The position numbers and the translations under genes were made by a program. This document shows positions 8,188 to 18,398 of a DNA stretch of 64,000 nt, one piece after another; position 1 is the stretch's first letter; each line of letters begins with the position of its first letter. The notes under the pieces were generated by a model. That model searched no databases, was not told the origin of the DNA, and saw only the letters and a program-made list of their open reading frames with translations. This stretch comes from Mycolicibacterium chubuense NBB4 (GTDB lineage Bacteria; Actinomycetota; Actinomycetes; Mycobacteriales; Mycobacteriaceae): assembly GCF_000266905.1 (NCBI RefSeq), contig NC_018027.1:5146001-5210000 (forward strand). Reading direction: 5' to 3'.

Positions 8188-9185
8188 ACCGGCGCAGCAG
8201 ACAGGGACGAGTCCCTTCTCGTGCCGCCGACCTCGCGTTGCAGACGCTGTCGCTGACGCAGCGCGGCCGGGTCCTCACGGCGGTGTTCGCCGATCCGCCC
8301 AATCACTTTCTCTCTCTTCGTCTTGTCAAGGACATGGACCGGCTCAGCGCTGCCGTCGATCGCGACGACTCCGTGGGCGCGGTGGTGCTGACCGGTACCG
8401 GGGACAAGTTCGTCTCTCACAGCGAACCCGATCAGGTCCGCCTGTTCTTCGAGATGTCACCGCCGCCGCTTCCGGCTCGTCTGCTCCAGTACTCGATCCG
8501 GGCGAACAACGCAGCACTGAGGATTCCGGCGGTGCGGGCTCTTACCGAGAAGCGCGGCGGTGACTGGGGTTCGGGAATCGTCTACAGCGCCTTGCTGAAA
8601 CGCACGAACATCCGGATGAACGGCTCAGGCGTCGTCTACATCGCCGCCATCAACGGCGTCGCGCTCGGCGGTGGCTTCGAGCTCGCGCTCTCGTGCGATC
8701 TTCGACTGGCCGCGGACGACGATCGGGTGCGGATCGGACTGATCGAGATCCTCGCGGGCCTGATACCGGGTGGAGGGGGCACGCGACGGCTGGTGCGCAT
8801 GCTCGGACCGGCCAGAGCTCTCGAGCACATGGTGGAGGGAAGGCCGCTGACGCCGCGGGAGGCGGTACAGCAGGGGCTGGTTCATCGCATCGGCCCCGCC
8901 GTCGACCTCCTCGACGACGCACATCGCATCGCCGAGCGGCTGGCGTGCCGGTCACCTCATGCGGTCGCGGCGCTGAAACGCGCAATCTACTTCGACGACC
9001 ATGGAGACCTCTCGACTGCCATGGATTCCGAACTGGCCCGGTTCATCTCCACCGGACGCAATCCGGGCAAGCGCGCAGTCGCCGAGGCGTTCGAGGCCGA
9101 CCTGGACCGGTTGGGCGACAGTCCCTTCGTCGCCGATATCCAGCCTTGGCTGGACGGCTCGGTCCAGCGGCGGCGCACACCGTAG
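8184..9185 (+). CDS. Enoyl-CoA hydratase/isomerase family protein
   Basis: Protein of 333 aa from GTG 8184, which overlaps the P450 stop as GTGA. The crotonase core is clear: the oxyanion-hole helix GGGFELALSCDLRLA and the GLIEILAGLIPGGGGTRRL block, which holds a glutamate at the usual catalytic position. It is longer than a typical hydratase (about 260 aa) because of an extra segment of roughly 50 residues between the two oxyanion strands (around residues 80-135). Expected to hydrate or isomerise an enoyl-CoA in a beta-oxidation-like pathway with the upstream SDR and P450. Confidence 0.85.
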   Translation: MNRRSRQGRVPSRAADLALQTLSLTQRGRVLTAVFADPPNHFLSLRLVKDMDRLSAAVDRDDSVGAVVLTGTGDKFVSHSEPDQVRLFFEMSPPPLPARLLQYSIRANNAALRIPAVRALTEKRGGDWGSGIVYSALLKRTNIRMNGSGVVYIAAINGVALGGGFELALSCDLRLAADDDRVRIGLIEILAGLIPGGGGTRRLVRMLGPARALEHMVEGRPLTPREAVQQGLVHRIGPAVDLLDDAHRIAERLACRSPHAVAALKRAIYFDDHGDLSTAMDSELARFISTGRNPGKRAVAEAFEADLDRLGDSPFVADIQPWLDGSVQRRRTP

Positions 9186-9193
9186 ACCTTGCT

Positions 9194-10435
9194 TCACAGA
9201 GCTATCGGGAGCTCCGACATCCCTCGCAGCGTGACGTTCTGTTTGTAGGACGGTTCGCCGGCCAGCGTGGCGTTCGGGAAGCGCGACGTGAGTGCGGTGA
9301 GTGCGACGGCGGCCTCCAGCCGGGCCAGCGGCGCACCGATGCAGAAGTGCGGCCCCTTGCCGAATCCGAGGTGCCGGATGCCCGGCCGGCCGGGATCGAA
9401 GTCGTCGGGCCGGTCGAACACATCCGGATCGCGATGCGCGGCCGCCAACAGCAGCAGGGTGCTGTCGCCTTTCGGGACCGTCACCGTTCCGATCGTCATG
9501 TCCTCGGCCGCGATTCGGCCGACCAGCTGCACCGGCGGGTCGTACCGCAGGGTCTCCTCCACCACGCCGGATACCCGCGCGGGTTCGGCACGCAGCGCGG
9601 CCCATTGCGCCGGATCGCGCAGCAGCGCGAGGATCGCGTTCGCGATCAGGTTGACCGTCGTCTCGTGCCCGGCGACCAGCAGCAGGTTGCAGGTGGCCAC
9701 GATCTCGTCCTCGGTGAGCTGATCGCCCGACTCTCCCCCGCAAGCGGGAGGTGCCCCCACGACGTGGATCAGCGCCGACATCAGATCCTCGCCGGGATCG
9801 CGGCGCCGCTGCGCGATCAGTTCGCGCAGATAGCCGCGCAGCCACACCGCGGCGGCCATCCGCTCCTCGGACCCGGCGCCGACAGCACCCGTGAGATTCA
9901 CGAACGGGTCCAGCGACTGAGCCAATAGCGCCGAGGCCGAACTGAATTGCGGCTCGTCCTCCAAAGGCACCCCGAGCAAGCGGCAGATCACCGCGACCGG
10001 CAGCGGATAGGCCAGCCCGGAGATCGCGTCGAAGGAGCCGTCGGCGTCGTCCAGGAGACCCTCGACCAACGCGGCGATCTCCGGTTCCAGCGCCTTGACG
10101 ACCTTCGGCACGAACGCCTTGCTCACCAACCGTCGCAGCCTCGTGTGGTCGGGCGGGTCGAGGAACAGGAAGCCGGGCGGTCCGAACGGCCGCGGCGGGG
10201 CGCCGTCGGCGATCATCCGTTGCGCGACGGTCGACTTCAGCCGGTCACTGGAGGCGTGCGGGTGACGCAGCACCTCATCACAGTCGGCATAGGAGGAGAA
10301 CACCGTCAGGTTGCTTCCCGGCTGCTGCACCGGTCCCTGTTCGCGGATGCGGCTGTAGAGCGGGTACGGATCTGCGCGATGGGCGGGGTCGAGCATCTGC
10401 AGCAGCAGTGACTGCGGTTCCGCAGCGGACGTCAT
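9194..10435 (-). CDS. Cytochrome P450
   Basis: Protein of 413 aa. Motifs: haem loop FGKGPHFCIGAPLARLE, I-helix VAGHETT, K-helix ETLR, and the FLFLDPPDHTRLRRLVSKAF segment near residue 90 typical of actinobacterial P450s. ATG 10435 is preferred to the codon at 10465 because alignment-like similarity begins at MTSAAEP. It converges on the hydratase gene with 8 bp between stops and is not part of that operon. Just before the I-helix the chain contains the unusual stretch GAPPACGGES, encoded by a palindromic repeat described separately. Substrate unknown. Confidence 0.9.
   Translation of the reverse strand: MTSAAEPQSLLLQMLDPAHRADPYPLYSRIREQGPVQQPGSNLTVFSSYADCDEVLRHPHASSDRLKSTVAQRMIADGAPPRPFGPPGFLFLDPPDHTRLRRLVSKAFVPKVVKALEPEIAALVEGLLDDADGSFDAISGLAYPLPVAVICRLLGVPLEDEPQFSSASALLAQSLDPFVNLTGAVGAGSEERMAAAVWLRGYLRELIAQRRRDPGEDLMSALIHVVGAPPACGGESGDQLTEDEIVATCNLLLVAGHETTVNLIANAILALLRDPAQWAALRAEPARVSGVVEETLRYDPPVQLVGRIAAEDMTIGTVTVPKGDSTLLLLAAAHRDPDVFDRPDDFDPGRPGIRHLGFGKGPHFCIGAPLARLEAAVALTALTSRFPNATLAGEPSYKQNVTLRGMSELPIAL
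9731..9760. repeat. Palindromic GC repeat inside P450 coding sequence
   Basis: On the plus strand CTCCCCCGCAAGCGGGAG is followed by GTGCCCCCAC. The inner CCCG-CAAG-CGGG forms a short hairpin. It reads in frame as GAPPACGGES in the P450, between a well-conserved SALIHVV helix and DQLTEDEI, where most P450s have a short loop. It resembles a dispersed mycobacterial mini-repeat that I recall from memory; its genome-wide copy number was not checked. Confidence 0.45.
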
Positions 10436-10470
10436 GGTTCTTATTGTGCACGCGTGCAAGAGCACGCAGG

Positions 10471-13102
<2,632 letters not shown>

Positions 13103-13226
13103 TCCGGCCACCCTACGTCCCATCACAATTTCGCTGATTCACGGTCTGGCCGACAAAAACAAGATCAATACTGCTGAGGATGATCCGCCGCGCCCGGCGG
13201 GGCACACAACACGAAGGAGAACCGTG

Positions 13227-13691
13227 GTGAAGCGTGAAATCCTGGTCGCGGTCGGCGGCGCAGCGATCCTCATCGCCGGCCTGTCGGGCTGTTCCAAGGG
13301 AGAGGACAAGTCCAGCACCTCAGGGGAAACCTCGTCGGTCGCCTCGGCAGCGGGCAAGAGCACCGTCACGATCGATGGCAAGGACCAGCAGGTTCAGGGC
13401 TCCGTCGTCTGCTCCGACATGGGCGGCAACACCAACATCGCGATCGGCGACGCCACCACGGGCATCGGCGCTGTTGTCAGCACCGGCGACGATCCCAAGG
13501 TCGTGTCCGTCGGCCTGGGCAACGTCAACGGCGTCACGCTCGGTTACCAGAGCGGCGCGGGTCAGGGCGACGCCAAGGCCGAGAAGGACGGCAAGACCTA
13601 CAAGATCTCCGGCACCGCCACGGGCGTCGACATGGCCAACCCGATGCAGCCGGTGAACAAGAAGTTCGAGATCCAGGTGAGCTGCCCGTAG
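13227..13691 (+). CDS. lpqH: LpqH lipoprotein (19 kDa antigen homologue)
   Basis: Protein of 154 aa. The N-terminus [22 protein letters not shown] carries the lipobox LSGC with Cys22 as the lipidation site, then a Ser/Thr-rich linker and the Myco_19_kDa domain: [52 protein letters not shown]. It is very close to recalled M. tuberculosis LpqH (159 aa), a TLR2-active, glycosylated surface antigen. The ribosome site GAAGGAGA at 13213-13220 supports the second of two adjacent GTG codons. Confidence 0.93.
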   Translation: MKREILVAVGGAAILIAGLSGCSKGEDKSSTSGETSSVASAAGKSTVTIDGKDQQVQGSVVCSDMGGNTNIAIGDATTGIGAVVSTGDDPKVVSVGLGNVNGVTLGYQSGAGQGDAKAEKDGKTYKISGTATGVDMANPMQPVNKKFEIQVSCP

Positions 13692-13728
13692 CACCGGGCG
13701 GCCTCGTCAGGCGAGGATCAGGCAGGGA

Positions 13729-14076
13729 TCAGGCGGGGATGTAGCCGGCGGCCGACTGCCGCAGCTGCCAGATCTGCGCGGGGCAGAGCTCGTTGACGGC
13801 CTGGTTGATCAGGTAGGCGCCCTGGTAGTAATCGGCGGTGTGGAAGTCGGCCTTCACCTGGTCGACCAGTTCGGCGTAGCTCATCTTCGCCGCTACGCGA
13901 TCGCAGATGCTCTGCCCGTAGCCGATCGCGGCGTCGGCGTTGGGGAAGTTGTAACCGGGCCGGACGTGCACGTTCACCAGATAGGCGACGACGTCGGCGG
14001 AGGCCACCGGGGCCGACGCCAGCGTCGCGCCGGTCGCCAGCACCCCTGCCGACAACATCGCTGCCAGCGTCTTCAT
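13729..14076 (-). CDS. DUF732 secreted protein
   Basis: Protein of 115 aa. A signal peptide (hydrophobic MLSAGVLATGATLASAPVASA, likely cleaved after ASA) is followed by the small DUF732 helical domain with the two conserved cysteines, in SICDRV and ELCPAQ, and the closing SAAGYIPA. DUF732 proteins are common in mycobacteria, exported and of unknown function. ATG 14076 is the start that gives a signal peptide; the open frame upstream runs antisense through other genes. Confidence 0.85.
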   Translation of the reverse strand: MKTLAAMLSAGVLATGATLASAPVASADVVAYLVNVHVRPGYNFPNADAAIGYGQSICDRVAAKMSYAELVDQVKADFHTADYYQGAYLINQAVNELCPAQIWQLRQSAAGYIPA

Positions 14077-14154
14077 GGCATGTGACCCTACGCGCTCGGG
14101 CCCGCCGCGGCGGCAATGCGGACAAACGCCGCCCGCGAATCGGGCCCGGCAACC

Positions 14155-14160
14155 TAGGCT
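14155..14160 (+). promoter_or_regulatory. -10 element for leaderless secreted-protein gene
   Basis: TAGGCT matches TAnnnT and is followed by 6 bases and then ATG 14167, the spacing expected for a leaderless transcript. Confidence 0.5.
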
Positions 14161-14166
14161 GTGCCC

Positions 14167-14544
14167 ATGAAGTCGATGGCTGCGGTCGTACTCGCCGGTG
14201 GTTTGCTCGCTGCTCCCCTGCTGACGGTCGGTATGGGCACTGCGTCGGCGACTCCGGGCACATGCGACGGTGCCGGATGCGTGCCCTACGTGGCGCACGG
14301 GGCGCAGGTGGGCGGATCGTGCACGCAGAACACGCGGTACAACTTCGGCATGGACGCGGCGGGCAACACCCTGGCCTGCAGCTCGCGCAGCCAGTGGGTG
14401 TCGTCTCCGTCGCTGGTGGGCGTGCGCACGTTGCGCGAACCGTGTGGTGAGTCCGCGGGAGTGGCACAGACCCCCGACGGGGTGCCGTTGAAGTGCGAGG
14501 CCGGCGCGTGGACCGCCGACTACTGGGTGATGTTCTACGGCTGA
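14167..14544 (+). CDS. Small cysteine-containing secreted protein, unknown function
   Basis: Protein of 125 aa. The first 30 residues form a signal peptide (MKSMAAVVLAGGLLAAPLL ... TASA). The mature part has six cysteines (GTCDGAGC, GSCTQ, LACSS, EPCGE, LKCEA), suggesting disulfides after export, and ends with DYWVMFYG. I do not recognise a named family. ATG 14167 follows TAGGCT by 6 bases; an in-frame GTG at 14161 is possible but lies in the promoter spacing. Its 3' end overlaps the convergent dehydrogenase gene by 10 bp. Confidence 0.7.
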   Translation: MKSMAAVVLAGGLLAAPLLTVGMGTASATPGTCDGAGCVPYVAHGAQVGGSCTQNTRYNFGMDAAGNTLACSSRSQWVSSPSLVGVRTLREPCGESAGVAQTPDGVPLKCEAGAWTADYWVMFYG

Positions 14545-15602
14545 CGACCGAAGACGTTGCCGTAGTAGATCAGCGGCAGCGCCGCCGTCGTCGCGAAGCC
14601 CGGAGCCGCTGCGCAGACCGCGGGTACGGCGTTGAGGACCTGCATCGCGGTGGCCACGTTGGCCGACCGGACGTGCTCGGCCATGCTGGCCGGGCGGCTG
14701 AAACTCGCCAGCGCGACGAAGTGGGTCTGCATCGAGGGCTCGCCCTCGATCGTCAGTGTCCAGCCGTGTCTCGGCGCCGGCCAGTGCGTCGGGTACTCGT
14801 TGCCGACGGTCCAGAGGGTTTCGATCTCGACGAGCGCCTGCCCGTCCCGCAGGCCGGTCCACTTCCACCGCTGTCCCGCGGTGGTGCCTGCCGGCAGAAG
14901 GTGGTCGAAGATCTGATGATCGCGTTGTGCGGCAACGGCTTCGACGGTGGCCGTCACCTCGTCGAGGTCTGCGCCCAGAGTGTCGCCGATGAACCAGACC
15001 TGCTCGGTGAAGATGGAGCTGTTGAACGCGAGGAATTCGGTGGCGGTCGGGCTGATGGATTCGACGGGTTGGCCGAAAGCCATGTTGTCGAACGTGATCC
15101 CGGTGCTCTCGTAGACCGACCAGTCGGCGCGCTCCTGCAGGGTGAGCGTCTCGATGGTGCGGCTCATCCCGGCCAGCGCCAGCGGCAGCACACCGGACAG
15201 GTTGCCGGGGTTGATGCCGCTGCCGTGCACGGAGCTGGCGCCGGCCTCGCACGCGGCGAGTACGCGGTCCCGGTCTGCGGGATTCATCCGCCGCGGGTGG
15301 AACATGAACGCCGTGGTGGCGACGTTCTTGCCGCTCGCCAGCAGCGCGCAGACGTCGTCGACGCGAGCGGTGCGCGGGGTGTAGAGCACGCAGTCGGCGT
15401 CCACGCCGAGGATGGCGTCGACGTCGGTGGTGGCGCAGACGCCGATCGGGTCACGACCGGCGAGCGTGCCGATGTCGGCCCCGTCCTTGTCGTCGGCGTA
15501 CACCCGCGCGCCGACGAGGCGAAGCTCCGGCCGGTGATCGAGGATGGCGGTGAGCATTTCGGTACCGACAGCGCCTGTGCCCCACTGGATCACCCGATAC
15601 AC
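14535..15602 (-). CDS. DapB-fold NAD(P)-dependent dehydrogenase (2,4-diaminopentanoate dehydrogenase-like)
   Basis: Protein of 355 aa. It begins with a Rossmann motif, VIQWGTGAVGTEML, and continues as the dihydrodipicolinate-reductase N-terminal domain, with a TPRTARVDD loop and GINPGNLSGVLPLAL at mid-length. Mycobacteria have many such proteins annotated as dihydrodipicolinate reductase; the true lysine-pathway DapB is shorter (about 245 aa), so this is a paralogue of unknown substrate. It diverges from the GGDEF gene across 129 bp. Confidence 0.75.
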   Translation of the reverse strand: MYRVIQWGTGAVGTEMLTAILDHRPELRLVGARVYADDKDGADIGTLAGRDPIGVCATTDVDAILGVDADCVLYTPRTARVDDVCALLASGKNVATTAFMFHPRRMNPADRDRVLAACEAGASSVHGSGINPGNLSGVLPLALAGMSRTIETLTLQERADWSVYESTGITFDNMAFGQPVESISPTATEFLAFNSSIFTEQVWFIGDTLGADLDEVTATVEAVAAQRDHQIFDHLLPAGTTAGQRWKWTGLRDGQALVEIETLWTVGNEYPTHWPAPRHGWTLTIEGEPSMQTHFVALASFSRPASMAEHVRSANVATAMQVLNAVPAVCAAAPGFATTAALPLIYYGNVFGRQP

Positions 15603-15731
15603 ACGCCGGACCGTAGCAGGACGGCGAGCGCGCTCGAATTATTACGAGATTTATTACGGATTTACGTCCGCGCAGGTCGGAGTGCGCATTGACGATCTTG
15701 ATCGGCGATCTGGGTGTACCCAATAACGGTG

Positions 15732-17756
15732 ATGACTGACGAGGCCGCTCGAGCGGTCGCGGCGGCCGCTGCGGTCGGCCTGGCCGTCGCCGACGGTGAA
15801 GTCGCCGGGCTGGTGGTGCAGTCCGCCACCGGGGTCATCGAAGCGGCGACCCCGGAAGCCGAGGAGATCCTCGGTCTGTCGCTGGGTCAGATGCTGGGGC
15901 GGGCCTCGGCAGATCCGCGCTGGGCCGCGGTCGGCGTCGACGGAGTGGCACTGCGTCCGCAAGACCATCCCGCCATCCGGGCGCTGATGACCGGTCGACC
16001 GGTGTACGGCACCGAACTCGGCGTGCACCGCCCGGGCCGCGACCGCGCCGGCGAGCACGTGTGGCTGCGGGTGGACAGCGTGCCGTTCAACTTCGTCGAT
16101 GGCGCGCCCACCAATGTGGTGGTGCGCTTCTCGGTGCTCTCCGGTCAACGCGCGACCGAGTTGCGGCTGGCCGAATCCGAACGGCTGTACCGGTTCCTGA
16201 TCGACAACGCTCCCGACATCGTCGCCTGGCAGCTGCCGGACACCACCTTTCTGTGGGTGTCCCCGGCGTCGGAGACCCTCCTCGGATATGCGCCCGAGGA
16301 GATGGTGGGCCGTACCGCCTACGAGTTCATGCACCCGTACGACCGAGCGACGTCGCAGGCCACCGCGTGGATGGCCGGTCGGTCGCCGTCGCCGGAGTCG
16401 ATCGTCGTGCGGATGCGCCACCGCGGTGGGCATCACATCTGGATGGAGGTGGCCGGGCAGGTTCTGCGCGACGCGGACGGCAACCCCGCGCAGTTGCGCA
16501 CCTCCTGGCGCGACGTGACGGCGCGGGTGGAGGCGGAACGCGGACGCGACGCCGCACTGCAGCTGGTGCAGTCGGTGGTGGCCAACGCCCCGATCGGTAT
16601 CGCGGTGTGCACCGAAGACGGCCTGATGCAACAGGTCAACGCCGCACTGTGCACGATGCTGGGCCGCGACTCCGCGCAGCTGCTCGGGCGCCGCGTCGAC
16701 GAGTTCCTTCACCCCGAGGCCGAGTGTTCCGACCGGTTCTCCGCGCTGTTGTCCGGGGAACTGCCGGTGGACGAATCCGAATGCCGGTACGTGCGCCCCG
16801 ACGGCACACCGATGTGGGGACATCGCACCGCGGTGGTGCTGCGCGACGGCGATGGCCGCGGCGACCCCCGGCTGCTGCTCCATCTCCAGGACGTCACCGA
16901 ACGCCGCACGGCGCACGACGCGCTCACCCATGCCGCGACCCACGACGCGCTCACCGGTCTGGCCAACCGGGTCGCGTTCACCGAGCACCTCGCCGCGATG
17001 CGCCGCCGGCTCGGACCGGACGACTGCAGCGGGCTGCTGTTCATCGACCTCGATGACTTCAAAGCGGTCAACGACACCTACGGCCACGAGATCGGCGACG
17101 AACTGCTCACCGTGGTCGGCGCCCGGCTCCGCGAGTCGATCCGGCCGCAGGACTTCGCCGCGCGCCTGGGTGGCGACGAGTTCGTGGTTCACTGCCGGTA
17201 CCTCACGGATCACCAGGGGGCGGTGGACATCGCCAAGAGGATCGTCGACAAGCTGTCCGAGCCCTACCGGCTGGGCGCCAGGACCATCAGCATCTCCGCC
17301 AGCATCGGCGTCACCACCACCACCCGCGACGGTCACGACCGGCTCATGACGTCGGCCGACCGCGCCATGTACCGGTCCAAGAAAGCCGGGCGGGGGCTGA
17401 TCACCGATGCGGCGGACGACCCGGCGCCGTCGGGTAGGGCAGACTCGGTGAGTATGAGCGACACCGACGGCGACTACGACGACGCAGGACCCGACAACAC
17501 CCTGAGCCCGAGCGAATCGCTGGACTCCGACGAGGTGCGCAACGACGACGGCGACGTCGTCGTCGACCCTCCGGACGAGTGGATCGACGCCGAGGAGGAC
17601 GAGACCCTCGACGAACGGCTCGCCGCCGAGGTGCCCGATGTGCTGCCCCGCGGTGACGCCGAGCAGGCCACCCCGGATCGGCGGACCTACGGGCAGATCG
17701 ACGGGACCCCGGAGGACGGGACGTCCTTCTACACCGTGCTCGACGACGACGAGTGA
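15732..17756 (+). CDS. PAS-PAS-PAS-GGDEF diguanylate cyclase fused to DUF5709-like acidic tail
   Basis: Protein of 674 aa. Three PAS-type sensor domains (about residues 20-135, 145-270 and 275-395) precede a GGDEF domain. The active-site signature GGDEF is at residues 480-484, and the product-inhibition I-site RPQD lies exactly five residues before it (471-474), so an active, feedback-inhibited c-di-GMP synthase is expected. No EAL domain follows. From residue 575 the chain becomes very acidic and resembles mycobacterial DUF5709 proteins (TLDERLAAEVPDV segment). ATG 15732 is taken; a GTG just before it is possible. No predicted membrane helices, so a cytosolic sensor. Confidence 0.85.
   Translation: MTDEAARAVAAAAAVGLAVADGEVAGLVVQSATGVIEAATPEAEEILGLSLGQMLGRASADPRWAAVGVDGVALRPQDHPAIRALMTGRPVYGTELGVHRPGRDRAGEHVWLRVDSVPFNFVDGAPTNVVVRFSVLSGQRATELRLAESERLYRFLIDNAPDIVAWQLPDTTFLWVSPASETLLGYAPEEMVGRTAYEFMHPYDRATSQATAWMAGRSPSPESIVVRMRHRGGHHIWMEVAGQVLRDADGNPAQLRTSWRDVTARVEAERGRDAALQLVQSVVANAPIGIAVCTEDGLMQQVNAALCTMLGRDSAQLLGRRVDEFLHPEAECSDRFSALLSGELPVDESECRYVRPDGTPMWGHRTAVVLRDGDGRGDPRLLLHLQDVTERRTAHDALTHAATHDALTGLANRVAFTEHLAAMRRRLGPDDCSGLLFIDLDDFKAVNDTYGHEIGDELLTVVGARLRESIRPQDFAARLGGDEFVVHCRYLTDHQGAVDIAKRIVDKLSEPYRLGARTISISASIGVTTTTRDGHDRLMTSADRAMYRSKKAGRGLITDAADDPAPSGRADSVSMSDTDGDYDDAGPDNTLSPSESLDSDEVRNDDGDVVVDPPDEWIDAEEDETLDERLAAEVPDVLPRGDAEQATPDRRTYGQIDGTPEDGTSFYTVLDDDE
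17454..17756 (+). CDS. Possible internal start: free DUF5709-like acidic protein
   Basis: An ATG at 17454, in frame with the diguanylate cyclase, begins MSDTDGDYDD and would give a separate 100-aa acidic protein like the free-standing DUF5709 proteins of other mycobacteria. A weak GGTGAG precedes it. Whether the cell makes only the fusion, only two proteins, or both cannot be told from sequence; there is no stop codon between the parts. Function of DUF5709 unknown. Confidence 0.35.
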   Translation: MSDTDGDYDDAGPDNTLSPSESLDSDEVRNDDGDVVVDPPDEWIDAEEDETLDERLAAEVPDVLPRGDAEQATPDRRTYGQIDGTPEDGTSFYTVLDDDE

Positions 17757-17769
17757 GCCGCCGCGGTCC

Positions 17770-18324
17770 TCAGCGCGTCCCCCGGCCGGGTTCGGTGCGC
17801 AGACCGTCGGCGAGCACGCGTGCCGCGTCCCGCACCGCGCGCGCCGGGTCGGATGCGCCGGTGCGCGGATCCAATGCCGCCGCGACCACTCCCGCCACCA
17901 GGCTCACACCCAGCTCGGGAGTGATGTCGGCGCGTACCCGCCCGGCGGCCTGGCCGCGCACGAAGCCGTCCCGCAGCGGACGCATGACCGCGGCGACCTC
18001 ACGACGAGCCGTGTCGTCGAGCGGCCTCAGCTGACGCAGCGCCCGGTAGCGATCGCCGATCGCACCCAGGGCCTGCACCACGTCGACGACCACCTCCGGC
18101 GTCACAAGGGGCTCGGCTCCGAGTGTGCGCGCCAACGCTTTTCGCGTCGCGGACAAGGACCGGGCGTACAGCTCGGAGAGTAGCTGCTCGCGGGATCCGA
18201 GATGGCGCCACGCGGTCGCGCGCCCGACGCCGCCCGCGCCCGCGATGTCGGCCATGGACGCCGACGGATCGTCGGCGAGCACCCGCGCGGCCACCTCGAG
18301 CAGATCGCGGGCAGGTGAATTCAC
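17770..18324 (-). CDS. TetR-family transcriptional regulator
   Basis: Protein of 184 aa. An N-terminal helix-turn-helix (ASMADIAGAGGVGRATAWRHLGSREQLL, about residues 20-50) is followed by a helical ligand domain, the standard TetR layout and length. GTG 18324 is chosen because the longer TTG start at 18360 would lie inside a perfect palindrome that is the likely operator. It diverges from the FUSC transporter gene; by analogy with such pairs it probably represses both genes until a toxic compound binds. Ligand unknown. Confidence 0.82.
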   Translation of the reverse strand: MNSPARDLLEVAARVLADDPSASMADIAGAGGVGRATAWRHLGSREQLLSELYARSLSATRKALARTLGAEPLVTPEVVVDVVQALGAIGDRYRALRQLRPLDDTARREVAAVMRPLRDGFVRGQAAGRVRADITPELGVSLVAGVVAAALDPRTGASDPARAVRDAARVLADGLRTEPGRGTR

Positions 18325-18353
18325 GACGGCAGGATTGCCCGTCACGCCGAAGC

Positions 18354-18368
18354 GAAACAACCTGTTTC
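18354..18368. promoter_or_regulatory. Palindromic operator between tetR-type gene and FUSC gene
   Basis: GAAACA-ACC-TGTTTC is a perfect inverted repeat with 6-bp arms and a 3-bp spacer. It lies 30 bp before the regulator GTG and 30 bp before the transporter ATG, midway between the divergent starts, where a TetR dimer would be expected to bind. Confidence 0.6.
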
Positions 18369-18398
18369 AACGCGCTGCGGTCCGGGTACCTCCGCACG

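Noticed and set aside
13700..13740. Short direct repeats of ATCAGGCRGGGAT near the DUF732 stop
   Set aside because: Two imperfect copies only, partly within the end of the gene; no clear function.
15639..15658. Two TTATTACG direct repeats upstream of the GGDEF gene, considered as an origin or operator
   Set aside because: They do not match DnaA boxes (TTGTCCACA-type), have no third copy in register, and may just be an AT-rich promoter.
15654..17336. 560-codon minus-strand open frame opposite the GGDEF gene
   Set aside because: Shadow of the PAS-GGDEF coding sequence; the real gene has complete motifs and known domain order.
18325..18360. TTG 18360 as the start of the TetR gene
   Set aside because: It falls inside the palindromic operator and adds residues unlike TetR N-termini; GTG 18324 fits better.
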